Under the pieces are notes generated by a model, which did not search any database, was not told where the DNA came from, and was given only the letters and a program-made list of their open reading frames with translations. From Datisca glomerata (taxonomy: Eukaryota; Streptophyta; Magnoliopsida; Cucurbitales; Datiscaceae), in assembly GCA_003255025.1 (NCBI GenBank), contig QANY01006259.1, forward strand, positions 1,989,023 to 2,053,022: a stretch of DNA of 64,000 nucleotides. The letters run 5' to 3'. Shown here one piece after another: positions 46,961-59,157 of the stretch. Position 1 is the first letter of the stretch. Each line of letters starts with the position of its first letter. Position numbers and translations under genes: made by a program.

Positions 46961-48796
46961 TTTGTCAAAAATGGTAAATATTAACAAAAAAAATTACACT
47001 AATACAATGGGCGTACCCCAAGACAAAGAAACAAAACAAGAAACTAAAATAAGAAATCATAATACCGGACCATTAAACTATCATCTATGTTAAGCTTTCT
47101 ATCTCTATTAAGAAAAATCAATCTATCAAGCACCTACTGGAGATTTTCCTAAAGAGAATAGAGATGTCCATGATTTTATTAATGCACACTCTCGTATTTC
47201 TCTCAATCCAAACACAATAAAGGAAAACAGAAAATACAAGTTTAGAGCTCAAACTAGAATAAACATCAGACTTCCTAACATTTAACAACCAACGCAGAAA
47301 AGAACTCCATGAAGAAGTGCAATTGGAATTGACACACTTATCCAACAGGGAGAACAATGCACGAGTTACTAGACAATGAAAGAATAAGTGTTCGGCATTT
47401 TCAATTCCATCTAAACAAAAACACAAGCAATATCAATGTTAGAGCTCCATGCATGCACGCAGTCTTTCATCAATAATCTGTTTAAACAAACTAGACAAGT
47501 TATAAAGCAACACTTTGGGATGTGACCCGAAAACCAAGCTAAATCTATCCAAGTTTGTAGTTCTTTTCGAGTACTTAGAGCCTTGTATATGTGACTAAAA
47601 GAGAACAAGCCATTAGGAGAAAGCTTCCATATCCACATATCATTAGAGCAGATCAATTGAGCAGGATAAATATTAGGTCCCCAGTGGATGAAACAAGCAG
47701 ACAACAATGTATTAGGCCATACCCACCTTCCATCTCTAATAAGAATTGAGAAGGAAGCATCAAAAGCCTAACCTGAGTTTGATACCAAGTTATTCCCTCC
47801 TTTCTCAAATAGTATATCATTGGAATGCCAAGGATCATGAAAAATGGATATTGAAACACCACTGCCTACTTTCAACTCAAAAAAATGCCCACATTTATGC
47901 CTCATCTTAAGAAATTTCCTTCATGTCCATGAGGGATCTGCATGTTGTTTAACCGTGAAAATGGATTTGTCCCTCAACAAATCATTGTAACACCAAGTTA
48001 TCCAAAGGGAATTTTTAGCCTTAGTAATAAATCTTCAAAAATGTTTGGAGACAGCAGCAAAGTTCCAAATAATAGGGTCCCCAATACCTAATCATTGTAA
48101 CACCTGCATAAGTTAGATGCTTCTTTTCTCAGTTTTTCTTCAAAGAATAATTTTATCCACCAAAACTTTACAAAGGGTTTTATTGAGCTTAGTAGAGATA
48201 AGTGGGATCCCCAAATACCTCACTAGAAGAGAGCCTTTGGTAAATCTAGTAGTAAGCAAAATATTATCCTGCATTTCAGCACTTACCCTAGAGAAGAAAT
48301 ATTGCTTTTACTGGCATTAGGCTTTAGACCATGAAGTAAACTAAAAAGCTCCAAGCCAGATTTAACATCATTCACAGAAGAAAGATTACATTTATAGAAG
48401 ATAAGTAAATCATCTGCAAAACATAAATTGACAAGCTTATCTTTTTGTACCTCCAGTGATACTAGAATCCAAGAACAGCAATACAATGATGAAGAATGCC
48501 AGATAAAACTTCCATGACAAGAACAAATAGGTAAGGTGACAAAGGATCAGGATCACCTTGTCTAAACCCTCTACCTCATTTGAAGAAACCATGCAACCCG
48601 CCACTAAGATTAATAGAGAAAATAGGAGATGTAACGCATTCTATTATCCATTCAACAAATTTATCTAGCAAATTGATACCCTTTAATACTTTAGCCAAGA
48701 CGAACTAACTAACACTATCATATGCTGTCATTAAGTCAACCTTCAGCGCGTATCTAGGAGTGAAGTTATCTCTATGGTGGATCAAGTTTTAGATTT
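46961..48796 (-). pseudogene. L1-type LINE, 3' part (RT to zf-RVT)
   Basis: Minus strand: RT motif A at about 48740-48760 (ALKVDLMTAYDSV), motif B near 48550 (GRGFRQGDPDPLSPYLF), motif C near 48420 (LCFADDLLIF), RT thumb near 48180-48240 (RYLGIPLISTKLNK), and the zf-RVT module at 47118-47707 (ALSTRKELQTWIDLAW, PKCCFITCLVCLNRLL, then the Cys-rich CFCLDGIENAEHLFFHC). A run of nine T at 46962-46970 marks the 3' poly(A) end. The 5' side stops at 48796, where an LTR fragment begins, so the endonuclease and RT N-terminus are lacking here. Frames are broken by stops. See the piece at 54680-56543. Confidence 0.85.
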
Positions 48797-49796
48797 TGTT
48801 GAAAATTAATGAACCATGACTAATTCATGGGAGGAATATAAAAAATTCTGAACATACTTTTAATCGAATTAAACATAAAATCAACCAATGAACATGGATA
48901 ATTGTATAAACATATCGAGAAGAGAAAAATTATTTATACCATTTCTTGTAATGGAGAAATTTTGATTTGGTGGGATCTATTTCTCTATCTCACGTTCCTC
49001 GTTCTTGAGATTCGTAAAGCTTGTAACTGATCTTCGCACAAACAATCACCCGTTAGAATCAGAAGTATATCTCTCAAGAATATTAGCAAGAATTGAGTGT
49101 AGGCTCTTAAAATAACTGTGGAAGAGAACATAAATTTTTTCTATTCCCCTATAGATTTCAGCGACAATAGCGGGGAGAGGGAGAGAGAAACTTTTTCTCT
49201 GCTATGATAAACACAATTAAATTAGGTTAGAGATGCAACCATAATACAATCCATTATATATTAATAAAATTTACCCATATACCCCTATATGTTAAAATTT
49301 GAAAATCCCCATTCCTTTGACCTGTATATATGATTTTAACATCTTCCCCTAGAGCCAAAATGGTGTCTAAATTCATCCGTCTAAACTGATGAATTCGACT
49401 GATCCCTATTAATTAATTAATTTCATTTATTTACTAATTATCCAATAATTAGAAGAAGAAAAAAATAGTTAGTTTGAACATTAATTTTGGTCTTCACTAA
49501 TATAGTGATGGCACCCATCTCATATGGGCTCGGAAAATGTACATTAGTCCAAAACACATTTTTTGTCCAACTGATGTTGTTTCTTATTCATGCCCTTATG
49601 AGCTACTTCTGAAATCGAATGGACCCACATGAATAAAGCTATGGAATTCAAATACCTGGCTAATTTATCTCCATAAATTACTAACTTATTTAATCCCTAT
49701 ATCGTATGACTCCACTATAGGTCCGATGCCGACGAACTCTCGATTCATGCGCGTTACATTTTCTGTTTGTGTAAATAAACATTTATATTTCACGAG
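48797..49796 (-). mobile_element. Fragment of the 1.95-kb LTR family
   Basis: Homologous to the left half of 32447-34393. It begins TGTTGAAAATTAATG at 48797, next to the LINE, and ends at about 49796, where integrase C-terminal sequence of the chromovirus starts. About 950 bp of the LTR are missing. Confidence 0.7.
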
Positions 49797-52700
49797 AACC
49801 TTGACTATCTAAATCGTCATATAACAAAGAGTCTGATTCCTGTGTTCAAGAATTTTGACCGGTTTCTCCCTGTAAGTGAGGTCATCACGACTTGCAGTGG
49901 TTTAAAATTGATGGCATGCGTTGGATCAGACACGTACTTGCGATGTATGGAGATGTGAAAAATGTTGTTAACATCGAAAGAGCCAGTAATAAGGCGAGTT
50001 GGTAGGCCAAAGGATTGATACGATCCAAAACCTCAGAAGGACCAATAAACCTTGGACTGAGCTTTACCTTGCGATGAAAACTCATAACACCCTTCATTGG
50101 GGAAACTTTAAGAAACACGTGATCACCCATTTCAAATTCAAGATTCAATCTCCTGACATCTGCTTAACTTTTTAGCCTACTATGTGCGGTCTTTATTTTA
50201 TCTCTGATTTTCTATATAGCTTCATTTTGTTTGCCAACTTCATCCTAGTGAACTGACGACAGACATTTTTTCCCATGAAATGCCTCAGACGGAGCCATAT
50301 CAATCATTGCATGGTAACTGTTATTGTATGTAAACTCCACGAGTGCCAACTGCGCATCCCAACTATTAGAGAAATCTTATACATAAGCTTAAAGCATATC
50401 CTATAACATCTGGATCGTACACTCAGATTGCCCATCAGATTGCGTATGGAAAGATGTAATAAAATTCAACTAAGTACCCAAAACTTTTTGTAGACTCCTC
50501 CAAAAGTTTGGCGTGAACCGTGAATCCCGATCAAATACTATAGACACCGGAATCCCATGAAGATGAAAAATCACTCAGATATATAACCAAGCCGAATCCT
50601 CAACTGAAAATGTAGTTTTGCCAGGCAAAAAGTGTGCAGCCTTGGTATGAGCCTCCTTAAGGAATTTCTGCCAAATGACATCTTTTAGAACACAAAGCCT
50701 CCCATGAAAGTGAAGAGTTGAATCATTACTAACAAGAACTCTTGTCATTTGTCTGAAGCCACTTGACTATGAATTATAAGCAACTCAGAGTCTTTGTTCC
50801 GTGCATCGATAATACATTGTTGCAATGATGGTTGAACTGTGAACTGATAACTGTGTTGTAGTGTCATTTAAGAAGACTTGAATCTCGGCACATTCAAAAT
50901 CCTCCAAGATATGCTTTTGAGACGTAATAAGAATTGTTGAATGAGCTGATTTTTGACTTTAGGCATCATCCACTACATTTTCCTTTTTGGGTGATAAATG
51001 ATCTTGCAGCCATAATCCAATCAACGACGTTGACTCATATTAATCTCTTTATGAGTGAAAAAGTACTTGAGACTCTTATGATCTGCATAAATCTGGCACT
51101 TACAATCATACAAGTAACATCTCCAAATCTTGAGGGCAAATACAACTACAGATAGTTTTGTTCATAAGGCTTGAGTTGACGAGAAGCATAAGCTATGACC
51201 TTTCCCTGTTGCATCACAAACCTCTCCTGGAAGCATCACTGTGAATCACAAAGTCACTCTTACCATCTAGAATGGTCAAACTGGTGCTGACACTAATTTT
51301 TGTTTAAGGCTCTGAAAACATTTCTCACACTCAATTGTCCAAGTAAAGGTGGCATTCCTAATGGTCAACTGAGTAAGAAGAACAACGATCTTTGCGAAAC
51401 CTTCAATTAATCTCCTGTAATATCCTGCTAGACCTAAAAAACTGTGAATTTCCCCAACATTTATCGGTTGGAGCCAGTTAACTACTGCTTCGATCTTAGA
51501 CAGATCAACGAAGATTCCATTTTGAGATACCCCATGACCAAGGAATGATACTCGATGAAGCCAAAAATCACATTTCTGGAATTTGGCATATAACTGATGT
51601 GTCCTTAATGTTTGTAAAACCATCATGAGGTGATCCATATGCTTAACCTATGATCTTAAGTACACTAGAGTATCATCGATGAACAAAATCATAAAAGAAT
51701 TCAAGTACTCTTTAAACACCATGTTCATCAAATCCATAAATGGCAGCTGAAGCATTAGTTAATCCAAACGACATTACTACAAACTCATAGTGGCCGTAAC
51801 GAGTATGAAACACTGTCTTAGGAATATCCTCATCTCAAATCCTGAGCTGATGGTAACCTAATCTTAAATCAATCTTAGAGAAGACTGATGCTCTCTAAAG
51901 TTGATCAAACAAATCATCAATGTGTGGTAACATACACTTATTCTTGAGAGTGACTCTGTTCAACTCCCTATAGTCAATGCATAACTTCATAGGCCATCTT
52001 TCCTTTTAACAAATAATTTTGGAGCACCCCAAGGTAAAACACTAGGTCTAATGAAACCCTTATCCGGTATTTCTTAGAGTTGGTCCTTAAGTTCTTTCAA
52101 CTCAGCAGGAACCATATGATACAGAGCTTTGGATATGGGGACAGTGCTTGGTACCAACTCAATACAAAAATCTATCTCCCGAGGAGGAGGAAGCCCTGGC
52201 AACTAATTGGGAAAGACATCCAGAAATTCCCAAACAACTAGAACTAATCCAATATCCATATAAGTTTTAGAAGTATCCAAGGCGCAAGCTAATATATCCC
52301 CAATTACCACGACTAAGGAGATGTTGTGCCCGTAAAGTAGATATGACCTATGGTATTGGACGTTGCTGAGGTCCCCTGAATTTAAAGCTAGGTCCACCCA
52401 GAGGTAGGAAACAAACTTCTTTATGAGAACAATCATTGTTGGCATGGATAGTTGCTAATAAATTAACCTCTGATCATACCAAAATCGTGCGTACCTAAGA
52501 CTATAAGTCTGGCATCCATGCTTGACTTACGATCGACATTGAACAAGGCTGTCTTTTGAACATTCGTCGAGGTCTACTTCACACTCGCTTCAGCTTGTCA
52601 ACAAGGAGAGAAGCTGCAACAACTGTTCGTATATACCTCCTCGATTTCTTAGAATGTCAAAAAGAAGACTTCCCACTTTGCCTTGTTGTCAAACTAAGTT

Positions 52701-53365
52701 GCTACTCTGACCTTGTTCATTTTGACGACACTTATTGAGGTAATTCCTTTCCTTTTACACTTTATACAATCACTTGACTCTTAATAGCACAACCTATGGT
52801 GGCATTTTGTTGCACGTGGCATATGCTAGAAGAGAACTTATAGCTTGCCTCTTCATAAATTGTCGTCTTAGATAGGCGTTCTAATGTTTCTTCCTTCTAT
52901 TTGATGACTGATTAGACCGTGGTGACTTGATAACGACACTCATCTACATGCTTAGTGCTGCTTGAACAACCACCATAGGCATGGCATGACAATGAAGAGC
53001 CACATACATTGATCTAAAAAAGGAGATCCATTTCAAACTGTCAGGCCTTCAAAGTCTTGTTATCAACATGACGAGTTACATAATGAGATAACTCCTTAAA
53101 TTCTCGCTCATACTTTGTGACAGTCAAATTACTAAAACTACTATTTTTAATCGCTAACTACATGAATCGATGAACTAAAAGATGCTCAAACTTACGAAAC
53201 AAGTCTAGTCATTATCACATGCACCATACATATACATAATATGAACACAACATATACTTATACGATAACGAAAACAAACACGTGTGTACCTGACTTGTAA
53301 GGTGAGCGAGGGGTGGAGTGAGTGACATGCCATACTTTTCATTATAAAATGTCTACATAATCTGT
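49797..53365 (-). pseudogene. Ty3/gypsy chromovirus-type gag-pol pseudogene
   Basis: Minus strand: gag remnant at about 52800-53170 (LTVTKYEREFKELSHYV), protease to RT leader at 52203-52445 (ends VWEFLDVFPN), RT at about 51650-52195 ([45 protein letters not shown] with FIDD), RT-RNase H junction at 51276-51638 ([34 protein letters not shown]), integrase remnants 50150-51100, and the C-terminal segment at 49797-50148 (GDHVFLKVSPMKGVM, KLSPRFIGPSEVLDRI, DLTYREKPVKIL). The DLTY..KPV...VKVL end is typical of chromoviruses, which often carry a chromodomain just after. Here it is cut off at 49797. Many stops; the 3' LTR is absent. Confidence 0.85.
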
Positions 53366-53384
53366 AACCTTTGCTCTGATACCA
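53366..53384 (-). other. Primer-binding site of the chromovirus
   Basis: The minus strand TGGTATCAGAGCAAAGGTT matches the initiator tRNA-Met type site. It sits 4 bp from the LTR end at 53389. Confidence 0.85.
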
Positions 53385-53388
53385 AAAT

Positions 53389-54640
53389 TGTAACGTCCTG
53401 ATCCCCGATGGTTAAACATGCATATAATTTTAAAATTCAAATCCCCAATTGGAAAATCCTCAAATTGAAAATATATAAAACACTTGATCACATGTAAGGC
53501 ATTGTAAATAATAAAATCAAGTAATATTAAATATGAAAATGTTACTTACCATAACATAGGCGCCACATCACCATGTAAGCTTACTTACTTGAATTGGAGG
53601 AATGAACTAAATAACTAATAACCTAAAATCCAAATATCTTTAATCACAAGATTGTTCCTTACAAATCAATATTAATAAACACATTTTTAGAATCATATAA
53701 ATATAGAGATTTAATTAAAAACAGGGCATAGGGTCAGAGCAATGCTGGAAAATGCAGTTTCGGCTAAAAAAGTCCATTGATTAGAATCGGGTCAAACGGT
53801 TCAGACTAGACCGATTTAGTTCAAGCTGGGGTGGTTTGGTTCAAGACTAGAATAGTTTGGTTTGGTTTGAGTGGGCCGGTTCATAAGGGTAATTTTGGGT
53901 TGGGTCGTAGGGCAGCCAACCGGCTTACAAAACCTGGTTATAATTTGAATAGAAAAATAGAGGGAGAAAAAATAGGGAAGGGGAAGGGAAACTTGTCGGT
54001 GATTTCCACCGCTGGTGATGGAAGAGAGAGAGAAATAGAGGGAGAAGCAGAGTTAGAGAAAGAACGAGAGATCTCAAAGGGACAAAAATAAAATAGAGAG
54101 GAAAAAGCTTACTGGAATCGATGCAGGGTGACGTAACAACGATGACACCATGAGTAAAGTAGATGAGGACAAAATTTACTGAAATTAAAGAAGTTTAGAA
54201 TCGGGTTTTTCAACCTTTAGATAGAAAAATCTAGGTTGAGGAAGAGAGAATAGGAAAAGAACAAAGGAAATAAAGGAAATAAGAAGAAATTTCTTACCAA
54301 TGATCAATGTTAAGGAGCTATCAAAGTTGACAAAAAGAAGAAAGTGAAGAACACAGAGGGGCTTCGTGGAGAAAGAGGCTATGAGAGGGAGTGATAGAAA
54401 GGGAGAGGAATAATATTTATAATATTAGGTTAGGGCTTCAATATGGTGTATTGGCATGCATACATGTGAGTGGGTTTGAAAATTACAAATATAACCCCTT
54501 TGAAATTTAAAAATCAAATTTTAAAACAATATCATCTAATTAATATTGGTTTTACAAAAATACCCCTTAAGGAGGTATTTTTGTAAAACTTCTCAAAGTC
54601 TGTGCATTAATGCATTAATGCATTAATAGTATTTATAATA
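53389..54640 (-). repeat. 5' LTR of the chromovirus
   Basis: The inner edge is the minus-strand terminus TCAGGACGTTACA next to the primer site. The outer edge is not certain and lies between about 54590 and 54684, where LINE coding sequence resumes. No partner LTR is present. It contains a GA-rich region (53940-54120) and the palindrome at 54549-54589. Confidence 0.6.
54549..54589. repeat. 41-bp near-perfect palindrome
   Basis: GTTTTACAAAAATACC and its inverse complement meet round CTTAAG, with one extra base in the right arm. The left arm together with flanking bases (TAATATTGGTTTTACAAAAA) is repeated directly about 98 bp downstream, at 54637. Confidence 0.85.
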
Positions 54641-54679
54641 TTGGTTTTACAAAAATACCCCTTAAGCCACTGCCTTGAT

Positions 54680-56543
54680 GTGCATTAAATCTTCTCAAAG
54701 CCAGCTTAACAACATTAAACTTTCTAGATAATCTAAACATAGCAGTGCCATGAACCTCACAATTCCAAGCTTCAGACACAACCTCATAAAACCCATTTAC
54801 TTCAGCCCAAAAGTTGAAGTATTTAAAAGAAGTCTCTTCCCTAAGACATCAGGAAGATATCTAACTATAGCTAGACTATGATCTGAAAAACTAGGATCCC
54901 AAACGAAAGCCACATACCCATTAAAAGTATCCTGCTAGTAGCTATTCACCATTACCCTGTCAATTTTGTTCATTTTCTACCATCGCCAGGTTGGTGATTC
55001 CACCAAGTATAGAAAGCTCCAGAGTATGCCAGATTGTAGACTTCCAAACTATTAATACATGAAGCAAACTATTTCATACCTTGATCCCAAACTAAAGAAC
55101 CACCTACTTGCTCATCAAGATGAAGCTTCTCATTAAACTCCCCATGATAATCAAAGGGACATTACTAGAAGAAGCATGGAATTGAACCAAGTCCTACTAA
55201 AGCAGCCTTCTAACATTTGCATTATCAGCAGCATAGATGATAGATAAATGAAACCAAATACCAGAACCGATCTGAGTGACTTCACAATAAATAAGTTAAC
55301 TAGTGGAAGCAATAGTAATAATATCAAACACCAGAGAGTCATATGCTAACCAAATTCTCCCCAAAGGGTCTATGCTATAATTATAAATCACATTCTATGA
55401 TTTGAAAACATGATTAATAATGCCAGCATAGTATTTAAATTTCACCCTAGTCTCTAAAAACAACACACAAGATCAGATTAAACACTCTACAAATCCTATG
55501 CATATATGAATGATTAAGTGATTTGTTAAAACTTCTAACATTTCAAGATGCAATATTTATCAGCATAAGGTAAGGATATTTTTTGGTGAATCATTCACCA
55601 TCTTCACATTTTGAGCTTTCTGTTTAGCAACCACTTATCTTCTCCTTCGTATTTTCCCAGCACTTAAGGTAAGACTAGAAGATCCCATCTCAGACTGCAC
55701 AACACTGTTATCCTTTCTTCATCTTTAGTGGAACATTCAGTACCTACTTCCTTAAGAGCTTGTTCAGGTTCCTGATAAGAGCCTTGAACACTATCAAGAA
55801 CAATAGGAACAACTTCTTCAAGAACAACATTATCCAGAGACTCTGGTAGCCAAACAATGGATGGTTCAGGGATATCCTTCTCTCCTGGAAGCCCCTCCAC
55901 AACTTCTTTTCCTTTTCTGTTTACTTGAACCCATTCTTGTTTCTTAGGCTTAGCAACCGCCTACTAAGGAGCAGTGGGTTTCTTCACTGCAAGGCAGTCA
56001 TGTCCAAAGACCATGCACTTTAAGCATTTATTTGGTAAGCCTAGATACTCTATATCCACTATAATATCCTTCAATCCATATTCATCCAAATCCAGATCAA
56101 TAAATGCAGGAAGATCTGAAGCCAAACAATCTCCACATAAACTTTAGCAAATGGCAATTTGGAGCAACCTACAGTTATAGCATCTGTACATATGGGGTTA
56201 CCCAAAATGCTACAAATACTCCTGATACCTTTATATGTCTATGAGAATGTAGGAATGTTCCATAATTTGACCTAAATGGGAACACGGGTGAGATCCTCTT
56301 TTGTGAGCTTGACAGTAAGGTTCCACTCTTTAAGGATCAGAGGGACACCTAAGAGATACTAGGGTTCACCCTGGAGCATACCCTCCTTTTGAACCTGAGA
56401 GTAAAATTTGAAGAAAAAGAAGTCATTGTCATCTTTCGAGATGTCCTTCAGGCCCATGTTTCCTCATAAACAAAAGGTTGCAGCATGAACCCTACTAAAT
56501 ACAGGTTTCCTACCTAGAAAATGGCCAAAATATGGTGTGTTGC
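54680..56543 (-). pseudogene. L1-type LINE, 5' part (ORF1 and endonuclease)
   Basis: Minus strand: the DUF4283-like domain of ORF1 at about 56080-56540 (GNMGLKDISKDDNDFFFFKF), a CCHC-like knuckle near 55980-56025 (CLKCMVFGHDC), a Pro/Glu-rich linker (55664-55900), then the APE-type endonuclease at about 54690-55370 (AYDSLVFDI, LFIYCEVTQIGSGIWFHLS, ending RLSRKFNVVKLALRRF). Stops are frequent. It is on the same strand and in the right order relative to the RT piece at 46961-48796, with the chromovirus and an LTR fragment between. About 200 residues of RT that should join the halves are missing. The 5' side is cut at 56543 by the Ogre-like LTR. Confidence 0.8.
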
Positions 56544-56763
56544 TGTAGATACCGTATTTTATCCGGTCTAATACATGAAATATACATGCTTTATATTTTG
56601 GCTCATATAATAATCCAAGACAATATGTATAATTTGAAAACTAATCCAATATTAAAATCAGAAAAGTGGTCTAAGGACTAAAAAGTAAAAATTGAAAAAA
56701 AGGACTAAAAAATAAAAATTGAAAAAAAGACTAAAAGTAAAAAAGGTAAACCCTAATTTTACC

Positions 56764-56771
56764 TATAAATA
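56764..56771 (+). promoter_or_regulatory. TATA box of the Ogre-like LTR
   Basis: TATAAATA followed by a G-rich stretch; position and sequence fit a retrotransposon core promoter, with transcription expected to start about 25-35 bp downstream. Confidence 0.7.
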
Positions 56772-57636
56772 GGGATGAGGTCTTCACTTAAGGGGGGTCT
56801 TTTTGGAGTAAAAAAGGGGAAGTCATTTTTTTAGAGTGAGAAAGAGAGGGGTTGGAGTGAGAAAGAGAGGTGGTTTTAGACAGAGGAAGAGGTTCTACAC
56901 TTCTATTATCTTCATATTCTTCCATTCTTTTTCTCAAGGTAGCTTAATTGTTTGGTACATTTGCTTATAATATATTTTTTCATCTCTCTTCTTTATATGA
57001 ACGTAGTTGATATCTTTTGTATTTTTTATACATAAGTGGATTGTTTCATTCTTTATCATTTCTTCTCATTTAAATCTTAACATTTTAATTTCATGCTTTG
57101 ATGATTTCTTTAAAAGTTGTATATTGAGATGTCTTTGTCATCAACTCAATTAATGAGGATGATGATAAAGCTTTTGAGGGGTGAAAATATTAACCAAATG
57201 TGAATCAAACTTTTTAATGGGTTGAAAGTATACATTTGATGCAAAGATCCTCTAGGATAATTTATCACACATAACAATGCATACAATAGAGAGTAAAACC
57301 TCTATACAAGATTATGCATATATCTAAGTTGTGAAATTTTCAATTTTCCTACAAGTCTTTTCTTTTCAAAATATTATGTTCAACATTTTGTGACATTTGT
57401 TTGAACTAATTATCATCCATGATCATCTCATTTACTATTTTATTAGCAATGACTAATGAGAGAAGGAAATAAAAATGATAATTAGTAGACTAAGTAGTAA
57501 AAATAGGCATATTTATGTTAAAAAAATATATTATTTATTTTTCATCATTTTTTTAATTTATTTTTTTAATAATATTATTATTATTACTATTATATTATAA
57601 TATATTATATTATATAAAAAAGAAAAAAAAGGGTGG

Positions 57637-57702
57637 AACAGAGGAAGCTTTTCCTCTGTTTCACCAAGTTAGTGCAACAGAGGAAAGTCTTCCTCTGTTG
57701 CA
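57637..57702 (+). repeat. Twin perfect hairpins in the LTR
   Basis: Hairpin 1: AACAGAGGAA, loop GCTT, TTCCTCTGTT (57637-57660). Hairpin 2: TGCAACAGAGGAA, loop AGTC, TTCCTCTGTTGCA (57673-57702). Both share the AACAGAGGAA stem and have different 4-base loops, as in a duplicated stem-loop kept paired by selection or gene conversion. Confidence 0.9.
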
Positions 57703-58580
57703 GCAAGAGCTGCAAATATATATATATATATATATGTTTTTTTTAATTTTTTTCTTTCATTTATTACATAATATGGTTTTTACTTTATTCTTGCATTATT
57801 GTGTTTTTATGCATGTTTTATATCATCTTAACATTTTATGTTTTTTATAATTTGACATCATATAATTTATCTCTATTCTTTTACTTCTCTTTTGTTGTAA
57901 TTATTAACCTTTATTTCCTTTACTTGTTTATTTATTTAGCGTTCTTGCATCGTCATACTTATAATGTGATTCTTGCATTATTCACTTATTATTATAATTA
58001 ATGTTCATGTATGTGTGAATTATAATTTTAATAATTAGATTTAAATTTTGTTACTTCTATTATTTAATTTTCACTAAAAAAAGCCGACGATGGACTTTGA
58101 GATTTTTGGGATACCAAACTTCTCGAACTACTGAGGTGAGGAGTTATTCTTGGGATACCGAGAATAACTCTAATAATGCTTTGATTTAAAAAGATATAAG
58201 AATACAAAAAAAATAATTTTTCAATGATCTTTGAACCACCCATTAAAAGTAATTTATTTTGTTCATTTCTATGATACAAAATGCATCAAATGGGACATTC
58301 AAAAATGAATCTCTTTAACCTTTGCCTTAAAATAAAAAATTGGATAGCATTTGATTAAATCCGATAACCATTTTATAATGGGTGTTGTGGGGTGCTAATA
58401 CCTTCCCCACACACAAACGACTCCCCAACCAACTTTGAGTTTTCGTAGACAAAAAATTTTCATCTTAAAATTAGGTGACCAATCACACCCTAAAATGATT
58501 GGTGGTGACTCCAAAATTCTTTTTTCTTAAAAAATGAATTTTTTAATCACCGCTCCGCGTCGCACGCACATTGTGACAGC

Positions 58581-58599
58581 TTGGCGACTCCACTGGGGA
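58581..58599 (+). other. Primer-binding site of the Ogre-like element
   Basis: TTGGCGACTCCACTGGGGA, 2 bp after the LTR. It closely resembles the TGGCGACTCTGCTGGGGA-type site of Tat/Ogre elements, thought to pair with tRNA-Arg. Confidence 0.8.
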
Positions 58600-59157
58600 A
58601 TAACAATTGGTCTAACCATCTTTAAATCAATAGAGGGTCAAGCCAAAATTTCATCGTATGTTATCCTTTTATATTGGTTCTTGTTTTCGTTTATATGATT
58701 TATTAATTTTTTCGTGACTGTAGTTGAACATAAGTTTTTTTTTTACGAAGTATATTTTTTTACATAATTTTTACTTTCACACATACACACTAGCCCTATA
58801 CCAGGGCTTTCCCTTTAGGATTAGCGAGAATGAGTAGTGGAATGCCTTCGTGAAACTACGGTTCCCGTGCAGGCTCATGAAAGTTCTCACTCAGGTCGAC
58901 CCTTTCGGGATACCGTTTGGGTGCCCCTGTTACTCTATTCAGATAACAGTGTGGACAACCTGGGAGCCTATTAAGAGATTTTTAGAGCCCAACCACACAT
59001 GTAATATGTTTTTAGAGCTCACATCATGACCAACGTTAGATTTCTGCTGAAATCATGATTAATTTTGTGCATGTATATATGTCTTGTGTCATTTAAACAT
59101 GTCTTCTCTTCATTGTTTTGCTTCTAACTTCATCTTTCTATTTTGCATACATGCATC
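58600..59157 (+). other. Leader of the Ogre-like element
   Basis: Non-coding leader between primer site and ORF1, with a GC-richer block at 58790-58990. No gene seen. Confidence 0.6.

Larger units (their letters stand above)
56544..58578 (+). repeat. 5' LTR of an Ogre/Tat-like gypsy element
   Basis: It starts TGTAGATACCGTATT and ends CATTGTGACA, 2 bp before the primer site. At 2,035 bp it fits the long LTRs of Ogre-type elements. The TATA box TATAAATA is at 56764-56771, so U3 is only about 220-250 bp and the transcribed part (R-U5) would be about 1.8 kb. It holds two perfect hairpins (57637-57660, 57673-57702) and an (AT)n tract at 57716-57735. It inserted into LINE ORF1 sequence; the 5 bp upstream are GTTGC, and the other flank is outside the window. 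Confidence 0.85.

Noticed and set aside
57801..58001. Hydrophobic 66-codon frame resembling a membrane peptide
   Set aside because: It lies in AT-rich LTR sequence; Phe, Tyr and Leu codons follow from the base composition.
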